From Agilicoccus flavus (GTDB lineage Bacteria > Actinomycetota > Actinomycetes > Actinomycetales > Dermatophilaceae), in the NCBI RefSeq assembly GCF_014857905.1, contig NZ_JACYXE010000002.1, positions 434,001 through 498,000 on the forward strand: a stretch of 64,000 nucleotides of DNA, read 5' to 3'. Below the pieces are notes generated by a model. It made no database searches. It was not told the origin of the DNA and was given only the letters and a program-made list of their open reading frames with translations. The position numbers and the translations under genes are program-made. This document shows positions 33,864 to 43,096 of this stretch, piece after piece. Position 1 is the stretch's first letter. Each line of letters opens with the position of its first letter.

Positions 33864-35203
33864 CGGCTCACCTCGGCCACGAGGGAGGCCCACGTCTGCG
33901 GCACCGAACCGTCGCGGCCGACGACCCGGGCGTGCCACCCGCCGGCCACGGCGTCGGCGGCGAGCACCTCCGCCGATCCCGATCCGGCGCGTCCGGCGAA
34001 CGACGCCGTGTCGAGGACGAGCAGGAGCCCGAGCGTCGCGGCGGGCAGGGACCCGAGGAGCTCGTGGGCGGCGCGGGGGTCCGCGTCCGTCGTGGCCGCG
34101 ACGAGGAGGCCCCCGTCGCCCGCGACCTCCCGGGCGGCGACGACCGCCGGGCGCTCCACGCTGGCCGAGGCCCCGGACCGGGGACCGGAGTTCGACGACG
34201 CGAATCGCGGCGACGCCGCGGACGCCGACGAGGACGACGCCGACGAGGACGACGCCGTCGAGGGCGGGCCGGCGTCGACGACGGCGAGGGTCCGGACGGC
34301 GTCGGCGCCCGAGATGAGATCCGGCGCGTGCCCCGTCGCGGCCCGGTCGGGGGTGACGAGGTGCAGGGCGTACCCGAGGCCGTCGAGGTGGGTGGCCACC
34401 GACGCGAGGGCCTCGACCGCCCAGTCGAGCGCGCGGTCGCCCGGCCCGCCGGCGTCGGCGGGCGGGTCGAGCACGAGGACGGCCCGGCGCCGGCTCGGGG
34501 CGGCGTCCTCCCGGACCATGAGCTCACCCCGGTGGGCCGTCACCGGCCAGTGGATGCGCCGGAGGTCGTCGCCCGCCCGATAGCCCCGGATCGACTGGTC
34601 GGCGGCCCCGAGGGTCACGGTGCGGTGCGTCGGGTCGCCCCCTCCGCCCGTGCCCGAGGTCACGTCGCGCACGGGGTCGAGGTCGTGCAGGCGGGGCAGG
34701 ACGACGACGTCGACGGTCTCGGTGCCGCGCTGCACGAGCCGGCCGAGGCCGAACGGATCGGAGTACGTCAGCACGACGGGACCGATGCGGCCCCGCCCCC
34801 GCCGGTCGGGCCGGAGCCGGTACTCGAGGACGGAGGCGCTCCCGGCGGCGCACGAGGCGACGAGGAAGCGGGGCGTGGCGCCGAGCCCGGGCGAGAGGAG
34901 GTCCTCCCCGAGATAGGGCGGGGTGCCGCGGACGCCGCGGTTGACGAACCGGACCCTGACCGTCGAGTCCTCGTCGACGGTCAGGGTGTCGTGCGGGATG
35001 CCCCGGTGAATCTCCAGTCGAGGTCGAGACCGCGTGACAACGACGGCGCACGCGGCCACGAGCCCCACGCACAGCGCGCCGATGCGGACGAGATCGACGA
35101 AGCCCAGGGCCATGCCGGAGGCGACGAGCGTGGCGCCGGCCGCCAGGAGCGCCCGGCCGCGGTCGCCGAGGGGCCCCGAGCGCCGGGAGCGGCGCGCCGC
35201 CAT
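33860..35203 (-). CDS. DUF58 domain-containing protein
   Basis: 447 aa. Two N-terminal membrane helices (about 18-60) precede the DUF58 signature IRGYRAGDDLRRIHWPVTAHRG-ELMVREDA around residues 205-235. A vWA-like C-terminal half follows with DPPADAGGPGDRALDWAVE. It is the usual partner of MoxR ATPases. It lies 4 bp downstream of the moxR-like gene and is ATGA-coupled to the small ORF that follows. The molecular function is not established. An Asp/Ala/Ser repeat (STASSSSASSSSASAAS) near 315-335 is an expansion unlikely to be structural. Confidence 0.9.
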   Translation of the reverse strand: MAARRSRRSGPLGDRGRALLAAGATLVASGMALGFVDLVRIGALCVGLVAACAVVVTRSRPRLEIHRGIPHDTLTVDEDSTVRVRFVNRGVRGTPPYLGEDLLSPGLGATPRFLVASCAAGSASVLEYRLRPDRRGRGRIGPVVLTYSDPFGLGRLVQRGTETVDVVVLPRLHDLDPVRDVTSGTGGGGDPTHRTVTLGAADQSIRGYRAGDDLRRIHWPVTAHRGELMVREDAAPSRRRAVLVLDPPADAGGPGDRALDWAVEALASVATHLDGLGYALHLVTPDRAATGHAPDLISGADAVRTLAVVDAGPPSTASSSSASSSSASAASPRFASSNSGPRSGASASVERPAVVAAREVAGDGGLLVAATTDADPRAAHELLGSLPAATLGLLLVLDTASFAGRAGSGSAEVLAADAVAGGWHARVVGRDGSVPQTWASLVAEVSR

Positions 35204-35207
35204 CGCC

Positions 35208-36305
35208 TCAGGCCTGCCCGTGGGGTGTGCGCGGGTGGGCGCGCAGCGGCACCGTGGCCACGAGGTCGGCGATGACGTCGGCGGCGCCGACCCGGGCGAG
35301 CCGGGACTCGCCGCTGAGCAGGACGCGGTGGGTGAGGATCGGCCCCGCGAGGGCGGTGACGTCGTCGGGCAGGACGTGATCGCGCCCCGCCATCGCGGCC
35401 CGGGCGCGGGCGGCGCGCAGCAGATGCAGGGAAGCGCGGGGCGAGGCGCCCAGGCGCAGGGCCGGGCTCATCCGTGTCGCGGCGACGAGGTCGACGAGAT
35501 AGGCGCGCAACGCGGGGCTCGCGTGCACCCCACGGACCTGGTGGGCCGCGCGGACGAGGGCGGCGGCGTCGGTCACCGGCTCGAGGTCCTCGAGGGGGTC
35601 GACCCGCCCCCGGTCCTCGAGCATCGCCGTCTCGGCGGCGGCGTCGGGATACCCCATCGACACCCGGGCCATGAAGCGGTCGCGCTGGGCCTCGGGCAGC
35701 GGGTACGTGCCCTCCATCTCGAGGGGGTTCTGCGTGGCGATGACGAGGAACGGTGCCCCCAGCGGGTGCGTCGTCCCGTCGATCGTCACCTGCGACTCCT
35801 CCATGGCCTCGAGGACGGCCGACTGCGTCTTGGGGGAGGCGCGGTTGATCTCGTCGCAGACGACGACGTTGGCGAAGATCGCCCCCGGGCGGAAGACGAA
35901 CTCGCCCGAGTCCCGGTCGTAGACGTTGACCCCGGTGATGTCGCTCGGCAGCAGGTCCGGCGTGAACTGGATGCGACGCATGGGCGCGCCGATCGCGCGG
36001 GACAGCGCCTTGGCCAGGGTGGTCTTGCCGACCCCCGGCACGTCCTCGAGCAGCAGGTGGCCGCCGGCGAGGAGGACGACGAGCGCCGTCTCGACGACGG
36101 AGTCCTTGCCCTGGACCACGCTGCAGACCGCCGTCCGTAGGCGGGCTGCGAGCCCGGCGATGTCGTCGTCCCGGCCCGGGCGGGCGGTCGTCGGCCCGGC
36201 CGCGCCGGCGTCGGTGGCGCGCTGCGGCGCGGCGGTCCGGTCGGCGGACGGCGTCGAGGATGGCACGGTCGATCCCTTCGGTCGGCTCCCGACATCGTCC
36301 CCCAC
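35208..36305 (-). CDS. MoxR-family AAA+ ATPase
   Basis: 365 aa. Walker A is VPGVGKTTLAKALSRAIG near residues 90-106, Walker B is VVVCDEINRASPKTQSAVLEAMEE, sensor 1 is FLVIATQNPLEMEGTYPLPEAQRDRF, and a lid domain follows. It acts as a chaperone-like ATPase with DUF58/vWA partners. The start is either ATG 36305 or GTG 36266 (VPSSTPSAD), the latter with GAAGGG upstream; the first 45 residues are low complexity either way. It is the first gene of the operon, divergent from mraZ with about 300 bp between them. Confidence 0.92.
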   Translation of the reverse strand: MGDDVGSRPKGSTVPSSTPSADRTAAPQRATDAGAAGPTTARPGRDDDIAGLAARLRTAVCSVVQGKDSVVETALVVLLAGGHLLLEDVPGVGKTTLAKALSRAIGAPMRRIQFTPDLLPSDITGVNVYDRDSGEFVFRPGAIFANVVVCDEINRASPKTQSAVLEAMEESQVTIDGTTHPLGAPFLVIATQNPLEMEGTYPLPEAQRDRFMARVSMGYPDAAAETAMLEDRGRVDPLEDLEPVTDAAALVRAAHQVRGVHASPALRAYLVDLVAATRMSPALRLGASPRASLHLLRAARARAAMAGRDHVLPDDVTALAGPILTHRVLLSGESRLARVGAADVIADLVATVPLRAHPRTPHGQA

Positions 36306-36529
36306 ATCCCTCCACCGCGGGTGCCCGACCCTCGGGGGCGAGGCCCGCCGGATCGGCGGCGACGCAGTTCAGGGCCCGTGCAGGCGGCGATTCTCCCGCT
36401 GCGGGTGGTCCGGATCGCGACGGAACGGTCGCGTCCACCCCCCTGGGCCCCACCGACACTCCACTTCTCCCCACCGCGTCTGACCTGGGCTGTTGCCGAC
36501 ATCAGCGACTCGCGTCGCCCCAGAAGTCG

Positions 36530-36571
36530 TTGACGGGGGTGGAAAGTGGGTTAATGTGGAGGACATAGGGG
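36530..36571 (+). promoter_or_regulatory. mraZ promoter with MraZ-type GTGG boxes
   Basis: A -35 TTGACG (36530-36535), a 16-nt spacer and a -10 TAATGT (36552-36557). Three GTGG units at 36539, 36546 and 36556 overlap the spacer and -10. They resemble the direct G-rich boxes bound by MraZ to repress its own cluster in other bacteria. It is also the first promoter of the division and cell-wall cluster. Confidence 0.65.
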
Positions 36572-36608
36572 CACCATGGGGACGGTGTCGCGGGGAGGAG
36601 GTGCCGAG

Positions 36609-37040
36609 ATGTTCCTCGGTACGCACACCCCGCGACTCGACGACAAGGGCCGACTGATCCTTCCCGCGAAGTTCCGGGAGCGACTCGCGTCGGGCCTCGT
36701 CGTCACCCGTGGCCAGGAACGGTGTCTCTACGTCTTCCCGATGGACGAGTTCGTCAAGGTCGCCGACGACCTCCGTGCGGCGCCCGTGACGAGCAAGGCC
36801 GTCCGGGACTACCTCCGCGTCTTCCTGTCCGGGGCCTTCGACGAGATCCCGGACAAGCAGGGGCGGGTCACGATTCCGGCCGGGCTGCGCGCCTACGCCG
36901 GGTTGGACCGCGATTGCACGGTCATCGGGGCCGGCTCGCGGGTCGAGGTGTGGGACACGGCGTCGTGGACCGCCTACCTCGAGAGCACGGAGCAGGCCTT
37001 CGCCGACCAGGCGGAGGAGGTCATCCCGGGTCTCCTGTGA
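36609..37040 (+). CDS. mraZ: Transcriptional regulator MraZ
   Basis: 143 aa, usual length. Two SpoVT-AbrB-like halves are seen: [20 protein letters not shown] with KFRERL, and [23 protein letters not shown] 36609 follows GGAGGTG; an upstream in-frame ATG (36576) adds eleven residues unlike the family. MraZ binds repeats in its own promoter and tunes dcw expression. The next gene, rsmH, is unusually far away (576 bp). Confidence 0.95.
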   Translation: MFLGTHTPRLDDKGRLILPAKFRERLASGLVVTRGQERCLYVFPMDEFVKVADDLRAAPVTSKAVRDYLRVFLSGAFDEIPDKQGRVTIPAGLRAYAGLDRDCTVIGAGSRVEVWDTASWTAYLESTEQAFADQAEEVIPGLL

Positions 37041-37616
37041 GACGGGGGCGAACGGCAGCAGGACCACAGCACGGCAAGAACCACCAGCACGACCAGCACA
37101 CGCACCACGAACGGTGGGCACGGGCCACCGGGGCCGTCGACGACGTCGGTCCCGCGCTCCCCGCCTTCCGGTCTCCACACCGCTCGTCCGGCTCCCGGGT
37201 CACTTCCCGGATCCGGGGCCGACGACGACGGCGGGCACTTCCCGGCCCGTCGTCGCAGCTCGCACGCGCCACCCGGGACACTTCCCCGGTCCCGGTGGGC
37301 GCGCACGAACCGGCGACGCGGTGGGGGACCGGAGGGCGGGGCGGAGGACACCGGCCGACCCGTCCCACCGGCGACGACGATGCTCGACCTCTCCTGGAGG
37401 TCGAAGCTCGTCTCACGCTCGTCATGACCGTCAGAGTTGCCGCGTCCGGGCGCGGCCGGGAGGCTTGCGCCACCCGATCCCGCCCACCCCCTGTCGAGCC
37501 GGAACGCGCTCACTGCGGCTCGCAGGCTCGCCCGCGTCCGCAGATCGCACGACGAACCCACGTGACCGACGCCTCGCCCCCGCGGGGAGGCCCTCGACCC
37601 GGACGGAGGACACCCG
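37041..37616. other. 576-bp gap between mraZ and rsmH with a triple direct repeat
   Basis: I see no convincing gene; the open frames are arginine/threonine-rich and have no family resemblance. CACTTCCCGG occurs at 37201-37210 and 37236-37245, and as CACTTCCCCGG at 37279-37289. Each is preceded by GGG plus one or two bases, all in the same orientation. Several CACCAGCACGACCAGCACAC-like tracts lie at 37080-37110. It may hold a second promoter for rsmH and regulator sites. Confidence 0.5.
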
Positions 37617-38681
37617 ATGGCGGCGACGCGTGAGGGTTCCGACGCTCACGTGCCGGTCATGCTCGACCGCTGCGTCGAGATCCTCGCCCCCGCGCTGACC
37701 CGCCGCGATCCGTCCGCGCCGGCCCCGGTGTTCGTCGACGGGACCCTCGGCATGGGGGGCCACACCGAGGCGATCCTGCTCGCCTGCCCGGACGCGGTCG
37801 CGATCGGGATCGACCGCGACCCCCAGGCGCTCGAGATCGCCTCGCGACGCCTGGCGCGGTTCGGCGACCGCTTCCGCCCGGCCCGGGCCGTCTACGACGA
37901 GATCGGCGACGTCGTCGCCGACGCCGGCTTCGCGCACGCCGACGCGATCCTCCTCGACCTCGGCGTGTCCTCGCTGCAGCTCGACGAAGCCGACCGGGGA
38001 TTCGCCTACAGTCGGCCCGCTCCGCTCGACATGCGCATGGACACCGACGGCGGGCTCACCGCCGCGGACGTCCTCAACACCTACGCCCACGGCGACCTCG
38101 CCCGCATCCTGCGCGACTACGGCGAGGAGCGGTTCGCCGGTCGCATCGCCTCCGCCGTCGTCGCCGAGCGGGAGGCCGAGCCCTTCACCGGGTCGGCCCG
38201 GCTCGTCGAGCTGCTGTACCGGGTGATCCCGGCCGCCTCCCGGCGGACCGGCGGACACCCGGCCAAGCGCACCTTCCAGGCGCTGCGGATCGAGGTCAAC
38301 GGCGAACTCGACTCCCTCGCCGCGGCGATCCCGGCCGCGCTGCACACTCTCGGGGTCGGAGGGCGTGTCGCTGTCCTCAGTTACCACTCCCTGGAGGACA
38401 GGATGGTGAAGCGGGCGCTCGCGGCCGCCTCGACCGGCACTGCTCCGCCCGGCTTTCCCGTCGAGCTCCCGGAGCACGCTCCGGAGCTGCGGCTGCTCAC
38501 CCGCGGCGGGGAGGAGCCGGGGGAGGCGGAGGTCGGGACCAATCCCCGGGCGGCCTCGGCCCGGCTCCGGGCGGCCGAACGCATCCGACCTGCGACCGGG
38601 CGCACCCGCACGACGAAGACCCGCACGACGAGCAGCACCACCACGAAGAACAGCACCACCACGAAGGGACGCCCCCGATGA
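37617..38681 (+). CDS. rsmH: 16S rRNA (cytosine-1402-N4)-methyltransferase
   Basis: 354 aa. It starts with [17 protein letters not shown] and shows [20 protein letters not shown] (SAM loop), [40 protein letters not shown], and [18 protein letters not shown] with [12 protein letters not shown] at the C-terminal half. It methylates C1402 in the ribosomal P site. GGAGGA precedes ATG. The C-terminal 30 residues are a Thr/Arg/Lys repeat tail. It overlaps the FtsL-like gene by 4 bp. Confidence 0.96.
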   Translation: MAATREGSDAHVPVMLDRCVEILAPALTRRDPSAPAPVFVDGTLGMGGHTEAILLACPDAVAIGIDRDPQALEIASRRLARFGDRFRPARAVYDEIGDVVADAGFAHADAILLDLGVSSLQLDEADRGFAYSRPAPLDMRMDTDGGLTAADVLNTYAHGDLARILRDYGEERFAGRIASAVVAEREAEPFTGSARLVELLYRVIPAASRRTGGHPAKRTFQALRIEVNGELDSLAAAIPAALHTLGVGGRVAVLSYHSLEDRMVKRALAAASTGTAPPGFPVELPEHAPELRLLTRGGEEPGEAEVGTNPRAASARLRAAERIRPATGRTRTTKTRTTSSTTTKNSTTTKGRPR

Positions 38682-39238
38682 GCCAGATGCCCGCCGCCGC
38701 GCGGACTGCGACCCGGGCGCCCCGCCGCATCGAACCGGCCCGCCCGCACCTGCGGGTCGTGCCCGCCGTCCCCACGCGGCCGCGTCGGCTCCCGTTCGTC
38801 GTCCTCTGCTCGTTCCTGCTCACCGCGGGTCTCCTGCTGCTGCTCTTCCTCAACATGTCGCTCGCCCAGGGGGCCTACGACTGGCACCGCCTCGCCGACG
38901 AGTCGCAGCTCATGCGCGAGAAGCAGCAGGCCCTCGAGGCCGACGTCCGGCAGTCCCGTTCGCCCGCGGTGCTCGCCGAGCGCGCCCGCGAGCTCGGCAT
39001 GGTCGAGGGCGTCTCGCCCGCGTTCCTGCGGCTGCCCGACGGGCAGGTCCTCGGGATCCCGCAGGCCGCCGCTCCCGCACCGACCGCCTCCGGCGACGCC
39101 ACGCCCGCGCCGTCGTCCACGGCCTCCCCGTCGAGTTCCGGGTCGGCGTCCCCGTCCACCCGGTCGGGCGAAGCGTCCTCGCCGTCCTCCGCCCGCGCGT
39201 CCTCCTCGCCGTCCGGCGAGGCCTCGGCCGACCGGTGA
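38678..39238 (+). CDS. FtsL-like septum formation protein
   Basis: 186 aa. A cytoplasmic basic N-terminus is followed by one membrane helix (about 49-67, [20 protein letters not shown]) and a short coiled coil ([20 protein letters not shown]). A segment ending in [20 protein letters not shown] is typical of actinobacterial FtsL/DivIC-like proteins. The last 70 residues are Ala/Pro/Ser-rich. It sits between rsmH and ftsI with ATGA and GTGA overlaps, the standard ftsL position. Sequence similarity is weak in this family, so the call rests on topology and place. Confidence 0.82.
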   Translation: MSQMPAAARTATRAPRRIEPARPHLRVVPAVPTRPRRLPFVVLCSFLLTAGLLLLLFLNMSLAQGAYDWHRLADESQLMREKQQALEADVRQSRSPAVLAERARELGMVEGVSPAFLRLPDGQVLGIPQAAAPAPTASGDATPAPSSTASPSSSGSASPSTRSGEASSPSSARASSSPSGEASADR

Positions 39239-41484
39239 GCCCGATGGACCGCACGCGCGGGCCGCGCCGCGACGGCGCGACGGCCGTGAGCGAGGGCGGC
39301 AAGAAGCGATCGACCGCGGCCCGCGCCGGTCGCGTCGGCGAGTCCGAGCGTCCGCGCGCCTCGGCGTACGCGACGTCCCGCGACCGCTCCGACCGGGACG
39401 GCCGCGGCCCGGCGCGCCGGGCCGGGGGCGCCGGGGGAGCCGGTCGGCGCGACGGCTCCGGCGGTGGCCGGGGCGGGGGTCGACCCCTGCGCGTCGGCCT
39501 CGCGAACCCGCGGCGCCGCGTGCGCGCGATGTTCCTCGTCGCCTGCTTCGTCTTCACCGTGTTCGCCGCGCAGCTCGTCCGGCTGCAGGGCATCGAGGCG
39601 GGCGCGCTGTCCGAGCGGGCGACCCTGAGCCGCACCCGCGAGTTCCCGATCGCCGCCCAGCGCGGGTCGATCCTCGACCGCAGCGGCACGCCGCTCGCCG
39701 TCGACGAGGAACGCCGCGACATCGTGGCCGACCCCGAGATCATCGCGGGCTGGACCCGCACGGACCGAAGGACGAAGAAGACCGAGAAGCCGGGGGCCCG
39801 GGGCGCCGCGAGGATCCTCGCCCCGGCGCTCGACATGCCCGTGGGCGAGCTGGAGACCCTGCTGCGCGGCACCCCCGCCTCGCCGAAGTACGCCCGCCTC
39901 GCGGTCGCGGTGAAGCCCGAGACGTGGCGCGCCGTCGAGAAGCTCGACGTCCCGGGGCTCGCCGGCGTCAAGGCGTCGCGGCGGACCTACCCGGCCGGCC
40001 CCGCGGCCGCCCCCATCGTCGGCTTCGTCGGCCCCGACGGGCGCGCGGCCGACGGCACCGGCAGCGGCCTCGAGTACCTGCTCGACGACCAGCTCGCCGG
40101 CAAGCCGGGCAAGACGATCCGCGAGGTCTCCGCCGACGGGCGGATCATCCCGATGGGCGTCGACGACACCTCGCCGGCCACGCCCGGACGGGCCGTGCGC
40201 CTCACCCTCGACAACGACCTCAACTGGTACGCCCACCAGGCCATCGAGGCCAAGGTGAAGGAGACCAAGGCCGAGTCGGGGATGGCCGTCGTCATGGACC
40301 GCAAGGGCCGACTGCTCGCCGTCGCCCAGTCGCCCGGGTTCGACCCGGCGAAGCCGGGGGCCACGGGCAGCGTGACCTCGTCGCTGCCGTTCCAGGAGGT
40401 GTTCGAGCCCGGCTCGACCGCCAAGGTCATGTCGATCGGCACCGCGCTCGAGGAGGGTGTGCACACCCCGACGAGCCCGTTCACCGTGGACGACAAGATC
40501 GAGCGCGCCTCGACGACCCTCAACGACTCCCACGAGCACCCCGTCGAGCGGCTCACGCTCGCGGGCATCCTCGCGCAGTCGTCCAACGTCGGCACGATCC
40601 TCGCCACCGAGCAGATCGCCCCGGCCACCATCGAGAAGTACTACCGCGCGTTCGGGGTGGGCGCGCCCAGCGGCGTCGGCTTCCCCGGGGAGTCCCGCGG
40701 CATCTTCGCCCCGTCGGAGGAGTGGGAGCACCAGCAGCGCTGGACCATCCTCTACGGCCAGTCCGTCGCGACGACCGCGATCCAGGCCACGGGGGTCTTC
40801 CAGACCATCGCCAACCAGGGCGTCCGCGTGCCGCCCACGCTCGTCGACGCCGTCGCGGCCGACGACGGCACGCTCACCCCGAAGGCCCTGCCGGAGGGCC
40901 GGCGGGTCGTGTCCGAGAAGACGGCCGCCGAGATGACGCTGATGCTCGAGAGCGTCGTCGGCGAGAACGGCACGGCGGCGCAGGCGGGCATCACCGGGGT
41001 GCCGGTCGCCGGCAAGACCGGCACCGCGAACCGCTACTCCGGGACCGGCGGCATGATGGCCTCGTTCGTCGGGTTCGCTCCCGCGGACAAGCCCCAGTTC
41101 GTCGTCGGCGTGTTCGTGGCCAACCCCAAGGGCGGCCACTACGGCGGCAGCGTCGCCGGGCCGGTGTTCCAGAAGGTCATGAGCTACGCGCTGGAGAAGT
41201 ACGGCGTCGCGCCCACGGGCGAGAAGCGGACGCCCTACCCCCTCTACGTCGGGCAGAAGACCGGGCCGAGCGCCGGCCAGGTCGACCCCGGCTCCATCCC
41301 CGACCGCGGCGCCCCGACCGCCCGCTCGCCGCGTTCGTCGTCCCCCTCGAGCTCGTCGACGTCGACGAGGTCCACCACGCCCTCGTCGTCGTCCTCCGCG
41401 TCGTCCTCGTCGTCGTCCTCCGCGTCGGAGTCCGACGCGGAGTCCGGGGTCGACGACTCGTCCACGACGACCGGCAACGGGTAG
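39235..41484 (+). CDS. ftsI: Penicillin-binding protein, septal transpeptidase FtsI/PBP3-type
   Basis: 749 aa. A 95-residue basic, Gly/Arg-rich N-terminus is followed by a membrane helix (VRAMFLVACFVFTVFAAQLV), a pedestal domain starting with RGSILDRSGTPLAVDEERR, and the transpeptidase domain. SxxK is FEPGSTAKVMS (near 392), SxN is LAQSSNVGT (near 447) and KTG is VAGKTGTAN (near 593). It cross-links septal peptidoglycan with FtsW. The C-terminal 65 residues are almost pure Ser/Thr with acidic residues. GTG 39235 overlaps the FtsL-like stop. Confidence 0.95.
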   Translation: MSPMDRTRGPRRDGATAVSEGGKKRSTAARAGRVGESERPRASAYATSRDRSDRDGRGPARRAGGAGGAGRRDGSGGGRGGGRPLRVGLANPRRRVRAMFLVACFVFTVFAAQLVRLQGIEAGALSERATLSRTREFPIAAQRGSILDRSGTPLAVDEERRDIVADPEIIAGWTRTDRRTKKTEKPGARGAARILAPALDMPVGELETLLRGTPASPKYARLAVAVKPETWRAVEKLDVPGLAGVKASRRTYPAGPAAAPIVGFVGPDGRAADGTGSGLEYLLDDQLAGKPGKTIREVSADGRIIPMGVDDTSPATPGRAVRLTLDNDLNWYAHQAIEAKVKETKAESGMAVVMDRKGRLLAVAQSPGFDPAKPGATGSVTSSLPFQEVFEPGSTAKVMSIGTALEEGVHTPTSPFTVDDKIERASTTLNDSHEHPVERLTLAGILAQSSNVGTILATEQIAPATIEKYYRAFGVGAPSGVGFPGESRGIFAPSEEWEHQQRWTILYGQSVATTAIQATGVFQTIANQGVRVPPTLVDAVAADDGTLTPKALPEGRRVVSEKTAAEMTLMLESVVGENGTAAQAGITGVPVAGKTGTANRYSGTGGMMASFVGFAPADKPQFVVGVFVANPKGGHYGGSVAGPVFQKVMSYALEKYGVAPTGEKRTPYPLYVGQKTGPSAGQVDPGSIPDRGAPTARSPRSSSPSSSSTSTRSTTPSSSSSASSSSSSSASESDAESGVDDSSTTTGNG

Positions 41485-41487
41485 CGT
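41482..41487 (+). promoter_or_regulatory. -10-like element (TAGCGT) before murE
   Basis: TAGCGT starts with the ftsI stop codon and is followed by 7 nt and GTG 41495. There is no ribosome site before murE, so an internal leaderless promoter is plausible. Confidence 0.45.
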
Positions 41488-41494
41488 CCAGGTC

Positions 41495-43096
41495 GTGCCA
41501 GCCAGTCTCCGACCCCCTCACGTCACGCCGGTGCCACTGTCCGATCTCCTCGCCGCCGTCGCCGGGATCCGGCTCGGTGCGGGGGTGGATCCCGCTGGAG
41601 TGGCCCTCACCGGGGTGGCCCTCGACAACCGCGCCGTGCTCCCCGGCGACCTGTACGCGGCGCTGCCCGGGGCCAACGTCCACGGGGCCCGCTTCGCCGC
41701 CGCCGCCCTGCAGGCGGGCGCGGTGGCGGTCCTCACCGATCCCGCCGGGGCGGCGCTGCTCGCCGAGCAGCCCGGGGCGTCGCCGGCGACGGTCCTCGTC
41801 GCGGACGACCCGCGGGCCGTGCTCGGGGGCGTGTCCGCGCGGGTCTACGGCACCGACCGCCCCGGCGGCGCGCCGCGCATCGTGGGCATCACGGGCACGA
41901 ACGGCAAGACGACGACGGCCTACCTGCTCGAGGCCGCCCTGCGCGGCGCGGGCCTGAGCACGGGCCTCATCGGCACGATCGAGACGCGCGTCGCGGGCCG
42001 GAGCGTCCCCAGTGCGCGCACGACCCCCGAATCCCCGGACCTGCACGGCCTGCTCGCGCTCATGGCGGCCGAGGGGGTCGACGTGTGCGTCATGGAGGTC
42101 TCGAGCCACGCCCTCGCCCTGCATCGGGTCGACGGGGTCGTCTACGACGCCGCGGCGTTCACGAACCTCAGCCAGGACCACCTCGACTTCCACGGCTCGA
42201 TGGAGGCGTACTACGCCGCGAAGGCGTCGCTGTTCACGCGGCAGCGCTCCCGCGCCGGCGTCGTCGTCGTCGACGACGCGTGGGGGCGCCGCCTCGCCGA
42301 CGAGGCCGAGGTGCCCGTGACCACGCTGTCCTCCCGCGCGGACGTCGAGGCCGACCGGCACGTTGCGCTCGACGTCCCCGCCGGCGCGCCCGTCGTCCTC
42401 ACCGGGGCGTCGGGGCCGGAGGGCGACCTCGTGGTCCGGCAGGCGCTGCCGGGCGGGCACAACCGGATCAACGCGGCGGTCGCCGCCCTCCTCCTGCGCC
42501 TGCTCGGGGTCGAGGACGTCACCGCCGCCACCGACGCGGACGTCACCGTCCCCGGGCGGATGGAGCACGTCGACCTCGGCCCCGGCGCCCCGGACGTCTA
42601 CGTCGACTTCGCCCACACGCCCGAGGCCATCACCGCGACCCTGTCGGCCCTGTCGGCGCAGGCGGCGCGGTCGTCCCCGGGTTCGCCGGTCGTGGCCCTG
42701 CTCGGCGCGGGGGGCGACCGTGACGCCGGCAAGCGTCCCCTCATGGGCGCGGCCGCCGCCCGCGGGGCCGACGTCGTCGTCGTCACCGACGACAACCCGC
42801 GCCGCGACGACCCGGCCCGGATCCGCGCCGCCGTCCTGCGCGGGGCCCGCGAGGCCGCGGGCGCGCCCGGCGCCGCCGCCCCCGACGCGTGCTACGACGT
42901 CCCGGGCCGCGAGGCGGGCATCGAACGGGCCCTGACCGAGGCGGGCGCCGACGGCGTCGTCGCGCTGCTCGGCAAGGGGCACGAACGCACGCAGACCATC
43001 GGCGAGCAGGTGACGCCGTTCGACGACCGCGAGGTGGCGCGCCGGGCCTGGGCCCGGCGCTCCGCCCGGCTCGCCCGGCCCGGGGAGGCCCGATGA
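41495..43096 (+). CDS. murE: UDP-N-acetylmuramoyl-L-alanyl-D-glutamate ligase (diaminopimelate type)
   Basis: 533 aa. The ATP loop [10 protein letters not shown] is at 131-140, with ARTTPESPDLHGLLALM and VMEVSSHALALHRVDG. The amino-acid specificity motif DDNPRRDDP is near 433-441. DNPR is the motif of meso-diaminopimelate-adding enzymes; lysine-adding enzymes differ there. It adds the third residue to the stem peptide. GTG 41495 is preceded by TAGCGT. It overlaps murF by 4 bp (ATGA). Confidence 0.95.
   Translation: MPASLRPPHVTPVPLSDLLAAVAGIRLGAGVDPAGVALTGVALDNRAVLPGDLYAALPGANVHGARFAAAALQAGAVAVLTDPAGAALLAEQPGASPATVLVADDPRAVLGGVSARVYGTDRPGGAPRIVGITGTNGKTTTAYLLEAALRGAGLSTGLIGTIETRVAGRSVPSARTTPESPDLHGLLALMAAEGVDVCVMEVSSHALALHRVDGVVYDAAAFTNLSQDHLDFHGSMEAYYAAKASLFTRQRSRAGVVVVDDAWGRRLADEAEVPVTTLSSRADVEADRHVALDVPAGAPVVLTGASGPEGDLVVRQALPGGHNRINAAVAALLLRLLGVEDVTAATDADVTVPGRMEHVDLGPGAPDVYVDFAHTPEAITATLSALSAQAARSSPGSPVVALLGAGGDRDAGKRPLMGAAAARGADVVVVTDDNPRRDDPARIRAAVLRGAREAAGAPGAAAPDACYDVPGREAGIERALTEAGADGVVALLGKGHERTQTIGEQVTPFDDREVARRAWARRSARLARPGEAR

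Noticed and set aside
37114-37698. A 194-residue frame in the mraZ-rsmH gap
   Set aside because: It overlaps the well supported rsmH start, has no ribosome site, and its product is Arg/Thr/Ser junk.
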